Shown one piece after another: positions 6,080 to 12,697 of a DNA stretch of 12,697 nt. The stretch comes from Myxococcales bacterium. GTDB lineage: Bacteria > Desulfobacterota_B > Binatia > UBA1149 > SPBQ01. The number at the start of each line of letters is the position of its first letter. The first letter of the stretch is position 1. The notes beneath the pieces are model-generated. The model was given only the letters and a program-made list of their open reading frames with translations. It did not search any database and had not been told where the DNA came from. The position numbers and the translations under genes were made by a program. The stretch covers positions 1 through 12,697 of the forward strand of contig SPBQ01000023.1 in assembly GCA_004525875.1 (NCBI GenBank), in the 5' to 3' direction.

Positions 6080-7228
6080 ATGGACATCGCAGTCATCGGT
6101 ATCGGTCTGCACCCCTTTGGACGCCACGAGGGCGTGTCTGCGATCGAGATGGGCGTGGTTGCGGCCGAGCGCGCCCTCGAGGACGCCGGCATCGGCTGGA
6201 ACGACGTGCAGCTCGCCTGCGCGGGCAGCCTCGAGGTCCTTCAGCCGGACACGATGATCAAGCACATGGGGCTGACGGGCATCCCGTTCACGACGCCGTA
6301 CAACGGCTGCGCGACGGGCGGCAACCTCATGCTGACGACGGCCAACGCCATCCTCGCGGGCGCCGGCGACATCGGCATCGCGATCGGGCTCGACAAGCAT
6401 CCGCGCGGCGCGTTCTCGGTCGGCGACACGCTCGAGAGCATCGGGCTCGGGCAGTGGTACGGGGAGACCGGCCTGGCGCTGAATCCGCAGTTCTTCGCCA
6501 TGAAGACGAAGCGCTACATGCATGACCACGGCATCACGGCGGACTGTCTCAACCGTACGGCCGTGAAGGCCTTCAAGAACGGCGCCCTCAATCCGACGGC
6601 CTGGCGGCGCAAGGCGATCTCCTATGACGAGATCGCCCACTCGCCGATGGTCTGCGATCCCTTGCGCAAGTACCACTTTTGCTCGCCGAGCGAGGGTGCG
6701 GCCGCTCTGGTGCTGTGCCGCGCCGACATCGCGAAGCGCTATACTACCCACCCGATCTATCTCCGCGCCGACGTGTTCCGGACGCGCAAGTACGGATCGT
6801 TCGAGACGCTGAGCCCTTCCGTTCCGGCCAGGAGTGCACCGAGCCCGACGGTACAGGCGGCGAGCGACGCCTACGAGATGGCCGGTGTCGGGCCGGAGGA
6901 TATCGACGTCGCGCAGATCCAGGACACCGAGGTCGGCCACGAGGTCATGCACATGGCCGAGAACGGCTTTTGCAAGGACGGAGAGCAGGAAGCGCTGATC
7001 CGCGATGGCGAGACCGAGATCGGCGGCAAGCTCCCGATCAACACTGATGGCGGCTTGATGGCCAACGGCGAGCCGATCGGTGCATCGGGGGTTCGCCAGG
7101 TATACGAGGTCTGCTTGCAGCTACGCGGCCGGGCCGGCGCCCATCAGGTGCCGAACTCACCCAAGGTTGGCTACACGCATGTCTACGGCTTCCCCGGGGT
7201 CAGCTGCGTGACGATCCTGTCGACCTGA
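6080..7228 (+). CDS. SCP2/lipid-transfer-type thiolase family protein
   Basis: This 382-residue cytoplasmic thiolase-fold enzyme probably acts with the DUF35 protein encoded just upstream in carbon-carbon cleavage or formation on a CoA thioester (thiolysis or retro-aldol). The acyl-accepting cysteine is C77 in YNGCATGG. The middle region has QDTEVGHEVMHMAENGF (H287, H291) and the late region NTDGGLMANGEPIGASG. In classical thiolases the latter motif is GHPxGATG, but here the His is E331. The C-terminal loop reads HVYGFPGVSCVTIL, not the usual Cys-Gly-Gly-Gly form. These changes fit the divergent SCP2/Ltp group, in which the catalytic set differs from biosynthetic thiolases, so the exact reaction is open. 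A GAGAG precedes the ATG, and the stop codon directly abuts the GTG of the next gene, indicating one operon. Confidence 0.9.
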   Translation: MDIAVIGIGLHPFGRHEGVSAIEMGVVAAERALEDAGIGWNDVQLACAGSLEVLQPDTMIKHMGLTGIPFTTPYNGCATGGNLMLTTANAILAGAGDIGIAIGLDKHPRGAFSVGDTLESIGLGQWYGETGLALNPQFFAMKTKRYMHDHGITADCLNRTAVKAFKNGALNPTAWRRKAISYDEIAHSPMVCDPLRKYHFCSPSEGAAALVLCRADIAKRYTTHPIYLRADVFRTRKYGSFETLSPSVPARSAPSPTVQAASDAYEMAGVGPEDIDVAQIQDTEVGHEVMHMAENGFCKDGEQEALIRDGETEIGGKLPINTDGGLMANGEPIGASGVRQVYEVCLQLRGRAGAHQVPNSPKVGYTHVYGFPGVSCVTILST

Positions 7229-7453
7229 GTGCACGCGCGCCCGTCCGTACTCCAGTGTGCCACGCGAGCGTCCGTCGTTCGTAGCTCGCTGGTCGTCGCC
7301 GTCGTCGTCGGCTCGATCCTCAACCTCATCAATCAAGGCGACGCGCTGTTCGGCGAGAAGCCCATCGTGCTGTGGAAGCTCGGACTGACGTACGTCGTCC
7401 CTTACCTCGTCTCGACGTATGGTGCGGTGACGGCGCTACGATCCCGAGGCTAG
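7229..7453 (+). CDS. nrtS: Small two-helix membrane protein, NrtS (nitrate/nitrite transporter)-like
   Basis: This 74-residue protein starts with GTG on the base following the thiolase stop codon (TGAGTG), which implies translation coupled to that gene; no separate Shine-Dalgarno sequence is evident. Two hydrophobic helices are visible, about 20-35 and 47-66, joined by a short loop. The motif LNLINQGDALF followed by VPYLVSTYGA matches the small NrtS family, in which cyanobacterial members take part in nitrate/nitrite transport. Family members are widespread and mostly untested, so transport of nitrate here is an extrapolation. The location behind a thiolase operon is odd for a nitrate carrier. 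Other GTG or TTG codons could serve as a later start, shortening the hydrophilic N-terminus. Confidence 0.7.
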   Translation: MHARPSVLQCATRASVVRSSLVVAVVVGSILNLINQGDALFGEKPIVLWKLGLTYVVPYLVSTYGAVTALRSRG

Positions 7454-7470
7454 CGCCCCGGTCGCGATCG

Positions 7471-7488
7471 AGCGGGGCTCACCCCGCT
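7471..7488. terminator. Possible bidirectional hairpin between convergent genes
   Basis: AGCGGGG at 7471-7477 is complementary to CCCCGCT at 7482-7488 with a CTCA tetraloop. It lies in the 33-base space between the NrtS-like gene and the sulfatase-like gene and reaches into the latter's stop codon. Neither side has a T run. It could slow polymerases arriving from both directions; it is a weak call. Confidence 0.3.
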
Positions 7489-8827
7489 AGTCCGCGTAGC
7501 CGAGCGACTTGAGCTGCTCCTCCAGCGCCGGATCCACCGGCGCCGTCTCGCCGATCACGCGCGGCGGGTGGGCATCGAGCCAGCGCTCCAGCGTTGCTAC
7601 CAGAAGCTCGAGCCGACCGCCCTCGGACTGGGGATCGTGCTCGCCCGGGTCGGTGACGATGTCGAAGCGCTCGTAGCGCCCATCGGTCACCCGGTGCAAG
7701 AGCGTCTCGCCATCGGTCCGCAGGGTTCGCAAGTGCCCCAGGCCTTGGGCCGTCTGCCGGCGCCGCTCGGTCTCGCTGACCACCACCGGCCCCTCGGGTC
7801 CGGGCGGATCGAACAGCGACGGTCCCGCCAGCGCGTGATCCTCCACGCCGGCGATCTCGAGGAGGGTAGGCCCGACGGCGACCGACGCCGGCACGAGGCG
7901 CTCGACCCGGCTGGCCTCCAGCCCCGGCGCCACGATGATCAGCGGCACGTGCAGAACCTCGCGGTACAGCGTTGTCAGGTGAAAGCAGCGCCCGTGCTCC
8001 AGGAACTCCTCGCCGTGGTCCGATGTGAAGAGGAGGACGGTCCGATCGAGCAGGCCGTGCTGGTCGAGCTCGTCGACGAGCTTGCCCACGTAGCGATCGC
8101 CCCGATGAATCGCGCCGTCGTATTCGTCGACGAACGGCTTGGCGCGACCCGCGCGCCGCCCGTTGCGCTTGCACGTCGGCCGCAGCCCGCGCCGCGGCGG
8201 GCGCTCGGGGAGCTCGAGAGCGATGCGATCGACCGGATCGGTGAGGTAGGGCGTGTGCGGATCGTAACCGTGAACGAAGAGGAAGAAGCGTTCCTCGGCG
8301 TGCTCGCCGAGCCAGAATCGCACGTCCTCGAGGTTGTCGCGGAAGTACTTGCCGTTGGTGCGGTACACGTCGAAGCCGATGTCGAAGCCGTAAGCGGCGG
8401 CGAGATTCACGCCGCCGGTGAAGGCCGCCGTCGCGTAGCCCGCTCTCTTCATCTCGGCCGCCAGCGTGGGGATCGAGTCGGCCAGGCGCTGCCGGTTGAT
8501 GAGTGCGCGCACGCCGTGCTCGACCGGATACAGTCCGGTCATCATCGAGAGATGAGCCGGCCGTGTCCACGAGGACTGGCTCATGGCGTTCTCGAACAGC
8601 ACACCACGTTCGGCGAGGGCATCGATGTTGGGCGTCGTCGATCGCTCGTAGCCGTAGGCGCTGACGTGGTCGGCGCGCAGGGTGTCCATCGAAATGAGGA
8701 CGACGTTGCAGTCGGGACAGGTGTAACGGGCAGCCGGTTCGGAGACCGTCTCGCAGGCGGCGGTGGACATCAGCGCCGCGAGCAACAGCGCGGTTGGCCT
8801 TCTAGGAGCCACGCGATGCCACTCCAT
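7487..8827 (-). CDS. Sulfatase-fold (alkaline phosphatase superfamily) probable lipoprotein with Thr at the formylglycine position
   Basis: This 446-residue protein has a short basic n-region, a hydrophobic stretch and a lipobox-like STAAC with C25, suggesting a lipoprotein facing the periplasm. The metal-binding start VLISMDTLRADH gives D48, with Thr where many sulfatases have a second Asp. The active-site segment SSWTRPAHLSMMTG aligns with Cys/Ser-x-Pro-x-Arg-x4-TG and puts T88 at the nucleophile position, so formylglycine cannot form. HTPY near 191 and FTSDHGEE (D270, H271) complete the metal site, and the C-terminus ends in a family-like LKSLGYAD. It may hydrolyse or transfer a phosphate or phosphonate ester instead of a sulfate, as Thr-nucleophile relatives do. 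ATG at 8827 overlaps the upstream HD gene by 26 bases. A GTG at 8812 with GGAG in front is an equally good start. The overlap implies coupled translation. Confidence 0.88.
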   Translation of the reverse strand: MEWHRVAPRRPTALLLAALMSTAACETVSEPAARYTCPDCNVVLISMDTLRADHVSAYGYERSTTPNIDALAERGVLFENAMSQSSWTRPAHLSMMTGLYPVEHGVRALINRQRLADSIPTLAAEMKRAGYATAAFTGGVNLAAAYGFDIGFDVYRTNGKYFRDNLEDVRFWLGEHAEERFFLFVHGYDPHTPYLTDPVDRIALELPERPPRRGLRPTCKRNGRRAGRAKPFVDEYDGAIHRGDRYVGKLVDELDQHGLLDRTVLLFTSDHGEEFLEHGRCFHLTTLYREVLHVPLIIVAPGLEASRVERLVPASVAVGPTLLEIAGVEDHALAGPSLFDPPGPEGPVVVSETERRRQTAQGLGHLRTLRTDGETLLHRVTDGRYERFDIVTDPGEHDPQSEGGRLELLVATLERWLDAHPPRVIGETAPVDPALEEQLKSLGYAD

Positions 8828-10238
8828 TCGCGGCCGCTGTGTGCAGGCCGCAGATCTCCTCTACGCGATGGGCGATGCGTGCGATCTGCGTCCAGTCGTG
8901 CGAGACGATGTCCTGGGCATGGGCGAGGTGATCGCGCAGCGACACGATGTCCTTCACCGCGTTGCGTGCCGCGTTCCTGCTGTCGGTACCGAGCCAGTCG
9001 AGCAGCGTGCCGTCATCGATCAGGATCCGTGCCTTGTCGGGTAGCTGCAGGCAGTCGAGCAGCGCGCCACCGCGGTCACGTCGACTGCGTTCGGCCAGCA
9101 GCTCGCGGGCCTTCGCGATCCGTGCCTCCGGCAAATGCTCGAGCCAGCCGTCCTCGCCGTAGATGGCGCGGATTCGCCGGCCGAGCGCCAACTCGACGAT
9201 CGTGATGATGCCGAATAACCACATGCGCACTACGGGATTGTTGATATCCTCGCGCACCAGCACGCCGGTCGCCTCGCCGAGCAGCGAGACGAAGCAGTGA
9301 TCGTGCCGGGTCAGCACGAGGATGACGTCGGACAGCGAGGCGGGGCCGCCGACGACTTGACCGGCGGAGAACGCGCGCGCATGGTCACCGCACGTTCCGA
9401 CAATGTCCGCGACGGCGACGGTATCAGCATGGCCCTCGCGCGCCCGGTCACCGCCGAGGTCTTCGCGTCGCAGATAGCCGGCAACAGCGCCGGCCTTGCG
9501 CACACCGGCGACATCAAGTCCCACCTCGTCCATGATCGATGCGATCTCGGCCGCGTCGCGGACAGCGTCGAACGACCGTAGCGGCGCCGCGATATGGCCG
9601 GCGGTGAACGCCTCGACGAACAGCCGCGAGACATGCTGCTCGGAGTGCTCGAGCTCGGTGGTGACGTCCGGTCTGTCGGCGTGGATGAGGCCCTCGAGGC
9701 CCAGTCGCTCGCAGCACTTCGCGTGGGTCTTGCGCGCGCGGCGGTAGAGCTCGCGGTCGCCTTGCTCGAGCACCTCGAGCAAGCTCGCCATCTCGGCCAG
9801 GAACACGCGCGCGAAGCCGGGGTCGTTGCCGGTGATGTCCTGACAGTTGTCGATGAGGTCGGCGAGCTTGACGGTCTTGGCTCGCGGTGATGCGGCAGCG
9901 CTGTGACGCCGATCGATTGCCTTGCGCACCGCGCGGTTGCCGTCGCCCGGCCGGCTGACATCGGTCAGGCCCTCCACCAGCGCGGCCACCCCCGCACCGA
10001 ATTCGCCCTCGAGGTCCTCCAGCGTAGCCTGCGTGTCCTCGACCACGTCGTGCAGCCACGCGGCCGCGATCATCTCCTCGTCCTCGGTCACCGATGCGAC
10101 GATACGGGCCACGTCGGCGAGGTGGATCTGGTAGGGCTCATCGCTGTACTTGCGGCGGTGGTCGATGCGCTCGTGGGCTTCGGTGGCGAAGCGCTGAGCG
10201 CGTGTGACCAGATCGGACTTCTCGGTGTTCTCCGACAT
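8802..10238 (-). CDS. RSH-type HD hydrolase fused to a CBS pair and a HEPN-like C-terminal domain
   Basis: This 478-residue cytoplasmic protein has three visible parts. The N-terminal HD domain (about 10-185) carries H39, the HDVVEDT motif (H63, D64, E67, D68) and KTVKLADLIDN (D127, N131), the metal and nucleotide site of (p)ppGpp hydrolases of the MESH1/SpoT type; no synthetase domain is present. A central region (about 213-335) looks like a CBS pair: repeats ending in VAGYLRREDL and GVLVREDINNP, with a segment near 303-318 ending in CFVSLLGE. CBS pairs sense adenosyl or other nucleotides. The last part (about 336-470) is helical and includes SLRDHLAHAQDIV, where R435 and H440 form an R-x4-H motif seen in HEPN domains. 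The likely activity is ligand-gated hydrolysis of a nucleotide such as an alarmone; an RNase role for the end is speculative. It overlaps the sulfatase-like gene downstream and is divergent from the sulfotransferase gene. Confidence 0.87.
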   Translation of the reverse strand: MSENTEKSDLVTRAQRFATEAHERIDHRRKYSDEPYQIHLADVARIVASVTEDEEMIAAAWLHDVVEDTQATLEDLEGEFGAGVAALVEGLTDVSRPGDGNRAVRKAIDRRHSAAASPRAKTVKLADLIDNCQDITGNDPGFARVFLAEMASLLEVLEQGDRELYRRARKTHAKCCERLGLEGLIHADRPDVTTELEHSEQHVSRLFVEAFTAGHIAAPLRSFDAVRDAAEIASIMDEVGLDVAGVRKAGAVAGYLRREDLGGDRAREGHADTVAVADIVGTCGDHARAFSAGQVVGGPASLSDVILVLTRHDHCFVSLLGEATGVLVREDINNPVVRMWLFGIITIVELALGRRIRAIYGEDGWLEHLPEARIAKARELLAERSRRDRGGALLDCLQLPDKARILIDDGTLLDWLGTDSRNAARNAVKDIVSLRDHLAHAQDIVSHDWTQIARIAHRVEEICGLHTAAANGVASRGS

Positions 10239-10302
10239 TGCGTGGGCCGGAGTATGCCGACTTTCTGGTGGTGTCGCGATCCGCTATCTTCGGACCACGT
10301 CC

Positions 10303-11154
10303 ATGGCCGCACGACCGATCACCGACGAGCAGCGCGCGCGGCTGCGCCACGTGAGGGTCCCGGCCGGGAATGTCGACGTCTCGCGCTTCCCCGACTTCCT
10401 CATCGTCGGCCCGCAGCGCACCGGCACCACGTGGCTGCACGCCATGCTGCGCGAGCACCCGGAGGTGTTCCTTTCCGAGCCGAAGGAGATTTTCTACTTC
10501 AGCCGCATCAAGACGCCCGATCACCCGAAGTTTCAGTCGGACGACCTCGTCTGGTACCTGAACTTCTTCCGCGAGCGCCCCGACCACTACCTCTACAAGC
10601 AGGCCATGGCCCTGCGGCGGACCTTTCGCCCCTATCTGCCCAGGGTCCGCGGTGAGGCCACGGCCAGCTATGCCGTCATCGATGCAGACGTGATCGACGA
10701 TATCGTCGTCCTCAATCCGGACGTGAAGGTCGTCATGATGGTGCGCGACCCGGTCGAGCGCGCCTGGTCGCATGCCAAGAAAGACCTCTCGCGCAATCGC
10801 TCCCGCCCGCTCGCCGAGGTGAGCGAAGAAGAGTTCCACGCATTCTTTCGCGACCCTTATCAGCTTCGCTGTGCCCGCTACGCCGAATGCATTGATCGCT
10901 GGTCGTCGCGGCTGAGGCCTGGACACCTGCTGGTGGGCAGATTCGACGACGTCGAGACCCGGCCACGCGCGCTCTTCCAGGCGGCCTGCCGCTTCATCGG
11001 TGTCTCGGACGAGGCCCGCTACGTGCCGGCGTCGGTGGCCGAGATCGTCAATCCGACGGCCGGTTCGTCGGTACCGGAGGAGCACCGCCGTCACCTCGAG
11101 GCGCTGCTCGCCGACGAGCTCGAGTCCTGGCGCTCGCGCTTTGGCGGGCCCTGA
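10303..11154 (+). CDS. PAPS-dependent sulfotransferase
   Basis: This 283-residue enzyme is predicted to transfer sulfate from 3'-phosphoadenosine-5'-phosphosulfate to a hydroxyl or amine acceptor. The 5'-phosphosulfate-binding loop GPQRTGTTWL is at 36-45, and the 3'-phosphate-binding segment VRDPVERAWSH is at 147-157 (R148, S156). The C-terminal EIVNPTAGS and the following helix are typical of the Sulfotransfer_1/NodH-like bacterial group. No signal peptide is seen, so it is cytoplasmic; the acceptor is unknown. The ATG at 10303 gives the family's normal N-terminus. The frame is open back to 10204, but that stretch lies over the start of the divergent HD-CBS gene. Only 64 bases separate the two starts, so promoters must overlap. 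A TATCTT at 10285-10290 could be a -10 box with a very short leader. Confidence 0.93.
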   Translation: MAARPITDEQRARLRHVRVPAGNVDVSRFPDFLIVGPQRTGTTWLHAMLREHPEVFLSEPKEIFYFSRIKTPDHPKFQSDDLVWYLNFFRERPDHYLYKQAMALRRTFRPYLPRVRGEATASYAVIDADVIDDIVVLNPDVKVVMMVRDPVERAWSHAKKDLSRNRSRPLAEVSEEEFHAFFRDPYQLRCARYAECIDRWSSRLRPGHLLVGRFDDVETRPRALFQAACRFIGVSDEARYVPASVAEIVNPTAGSSVPEEHRRHLEALLADELESWRSRFGGP

Positions 11155-11223
11155 AACGTTCTCCACTCCCGCAGGCGCCGCTGGACGCGTCAGGTCATAT
11201 CATTCACCTTGCAGGCTGACGAG

Positions 11224-12159
11224 ATGAGCGTGTCGAAGCGACGAATCGGACTGGCACTGGGCAGCGGTGCTGCGCGCGGCTGGGCGCACATCGGCGTGAT
11301 CCGCGCGCTCGAGGAGGCCGGCGTGCGGCCCGACATCGTCGCTGGCAGCTCGATCGGGGCCGTGGTGGGCGCGGCGTACGCGGGCGGCAACACCGGCGTG
11401 TTCGAGGATTGGGTCCGGGCACTCGACTGGCAGAAGTTGGCGAGCTATTTCGATCTCGCCTTTCGTGGCGGACTCATCAAGGCAAAGCGTGTGTTCGACG
11501 CGCTCGAGGATACGTTCGGCAGTCAGACGATCGAATCCATGCCGAAGCCGTATGCGGCCGTGGCGACGGATCTCTCCACGGGTCAGGAGGTGTGGCTTCG
11601 CGAAGGGCCGATATTCGACGCCCTGCGAGCCTCGGTCGCGTTGCCCGGCTTGCTGACGCCTGCCCACATCGGCGATCGCTGGCTCGTCGACGGCGGGCTC
11701 GTCAACCCCATGCCGGTCTCGGTGTGCCGGGCGCTGGGCGCGGACATCGTGATCGCCGTCGACCTCAACACGACGCTGATCGGCCGTCGCATGCAGGCCG
11801 CGGAGGACGACAGGCTCGCGTTGCGTAGAGCATCCCGGTTGATCGAGGCGGTGCCGGGCTCTTTCCAGGGGAGACTGCAGGAGCTGGCGGCCGACGTGCG
11901 AAAGCGGCTCGGGCTCGAGGAGCCCTCAGAGCGCGAGGCACCGCCGCCGTCGATCTACAACGTGATCGCGAACAGTGTGAACATCATGCAGGTGCGCATC
12001 ACGCGCAGCCGCATGGCGGGTGATCCGCCCGACGTGCTGGTCGCGCCTCAGCTGGCGGATTTCGGTCTGCTCGATTTCGACCGAGCCGACGAAGCGATCA
12101 GCGAAGGCAAGCGGGCGACCGAGCGCGCGCTCGCGGCCGATGGTACCAACCTTCCGTAG
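11224..12159 (+). CDS. Patatin-like phospholipase, RssA family
   Basis: This 311-residue protein is a predicted serine lipid acyl hydrolase with the patatin Ser-Asp dyad. The oxyanion-hole sequence GSGAARGWAHIGV is at 13-25. The nucleophile elbow GSSIG gives S43, and the catalytic Asp is D156 in DGGLVNPMPV. The C-terminal VLVAPQLADFGLLDFDRADE is typical of the RssA/NTE-like bacterial branch. No signal peptide or transmembrane segment is seen, so it is probably cytoplasmic or membrane-associated and acts on phospholipid acyl chains. ATG 11224 is preferred, with an AGG-containing stretch upstream. An in-frame TTG at 11209 would add five residues. It stands 69 bases after the sulfotransferase on the same strand and may be co-transcribed with it, and it converges on gatB. 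No functional link to either neighbour is evident. Confidence 0.92.
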   Translation: MSVSKRRIGLALGSGAARGWAHIGVIRALEEAGVRPDIVAGSSIGAVVGAAYAGGNTGVFEDWVRALDWQKLASYFDLAFRGGLIKAKRVFDALEDTFGSQTIESMPKPYAAVATDLSTGQEVWLREGPIFDALRASVALPGLLTPAHIGDRWLVDGGLVNPMPVSVCRALGADIVIAVDLNTTLIGRRMQAAEDDRLALRRASRLIEAVPGSFQGRLQELAADVRKRLGLEEPSEREAPPPSIYNVIANSVNIMQVRITRSRMAGDPPDVLVAPQLADFGLLDFDRADEAISEGKRATERALAADGTNLP

Positions 12160-12192
12160 GGTGCGGCTTGTCGCTGCTCGACCTGGCGCGCG

Positions 12193-12697
12193 CTAGCCCT
12201 GCAGCTTCTCGCTGAGCAGCTTGTTCACGGCTTGCGGATTCGCCTTTCCGCCGCTGGCCTGCATCACCTGGCCGACGAAGAACCCGAGCAGCTTGTCCTT
12301 GCCGGCGCGGAACTCCTCGACCTTGTCGGGGTTGGCGGCGAGGATGTCATCGATCATGGAGCCGATCGCGCCCTCGTCGGTGACCTGGATGAGGCCCTCG
12401 CGCTCGACGATCGTCCTGGCGTCGTCGCCGGTCTCGACCATCTTGTCGAAGATGGTCTTGGCGATCTTTCCGCTGATCGTGCCGTCGTCGATCAGCGCGA
12501 CCATGCCGGCGAGATTCTGCGGTGAGACGGGCAGGTCGGAGAAATCGGGCTCCGACTCCACCGCACGCTCGTTGGCAACGCGCATGACATCGCCCATCAC
12601 CCAGTTCGAGATGGCCTTCGGGCTCTTGTGCGCGGCCACGGCGGCCTCGAAGTATTCCGACAGTTCCTTGCTGGCCGTGAGCACCTCGGCGTCGTAC
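12193..12697 (-). CDS. gatB: Asp/Glu-tRNA(Asn/Gln) amidotransferase subunit B, C-terminal part (partial)
   Basis: The last 167 or so residues of GatB are present; the gene enters from the right edge, so its start and catalytic domain are missing. The visible part begins YDAEVLTASKELSEYFE and covers the helical linker (KAISNWVMGDVMR) and the GatB_Yqey tail domain. The tail ends with DKLLGFFVGQVMQASGGKAN and PQAVNKLLSEKLQG, a highly conserved finish. In the GatCAB complex this tail contacts misacylated tRNA while the enzyme converts Glu-tRNA(Gln) or Asp-tRNA(Asn) to the amide. The gene shows no frameshift in the visible stretch. It converges on the patatin gene with a 33-base gap in which no T-tailed hairpin is seen. 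Confidence 0.96.
   Translation of the reverse strand, partial: YDAEVLTASKELSEYFEAAVAAHKSPKAISNWVMGDVMRVANERAVESEPDFSDLPVSPQNLAGMVALIDDGTISGKIAKTIFDKMVETGDDARTIVEREGLIQVTDEGAIGSMIDDILAANPDKVEEFRAGKDKLLGFFVGQVMQASGGKANPQAVNKLLSEKLQG

Noticed and set aside
7568..9205. 545-codon open frame on the plus strand
   Set aside because: It runs antisense through two genes with clear catalytic motifs (sulfatase-like and HD-CBS). The His/Arg/Glu-rich translation shows no domain.
10138..11166. 342-codon open frame on the minus strand over the sulfotransferase
   Set aside because: It is the shadow of a PAPS sulfotransferase with both cofactor-binding motifs and overlaps the start of the HD-CBS gene.

Overview
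The window is G+C-rich (roughly two thirds) and densely coded, with no rRNA, tRNA, CRISPR array or recognisable insertion sequence. An outer-membrane beta-barrel protein, a sigma-54 response regulator, a probable lipoprotein and RssA-type patatin point to a Gram-negative bacterium. The acyl-CoA, thiolase and sulfatase content would suit a deltaproteobacterial-type lineage (Myxococcota, Desulfobacterota or Binatota-like) or a high-GC proteobacterium. This placement is inference only.

Left edge (1-1585). Bases 1-199 encode, on the minus strand, only the C-terminal end of a sensor histidine kinase. Its homology stops at the start codon of an NtrC-type response regulator on the plus strand (200-1585). 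Kinase and regulator normally run in the same direction, so this head-to-head junction with a decapitated kinase suggests a local inversion or a chimeric assembly end.

Small genes (1639-2644). A three-helix membrane protein on the minus strand and a VOC/glyoxalase-fold protein on the plus strand are transcribed divergently, each with a clear ribosome-binding site.

Catabolic stretch, plus strand (2777-7453). A zinc alcohol dehydrogenase has a possible sigma-54 -24/-12 element upstream and a strong intrinsic terminator downstream. An alginate-export-type outer-membrane barrel follows. Next is a DUF35 zinc-ribbon/OB-fold protein and an SCP2-type thiolase, which normally form one enzyme complex, and then a small NrtS-like membrane protein that starts on the base after the thiolase stop. 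The gene content suggests uptake and oxidation of a hydrophobic or alcohol-bearing substrate through CoA thioesters. The Shine-Dalgarno sequence of the DUF35 gene lies inside a long, nearly perfect hairpin.

Minus-strand pair (10238-7487). A multidomain protein joins an RSH-type HD hydrolase to a CBS pair and a HEPN-like C-terminal domain. It overlaps a sulfatase-fold probable lipoprotein that carries Thr in place of the formylglycine Cys/Ser. A PAPS sulfotransferase diverges from this pair at 10303.

Right edge. A patatin-like (RssA family) lipase (11224-12159) converges on the 3' end of gatB, which runs off the window at 12697.

The observations most worth following are the HD-CBS-HEPN-like fusion with its sulfatase-like partner, the hairpin over the DUF35 ribosome-binding site, and the kinase/regulator junction at about position 200.
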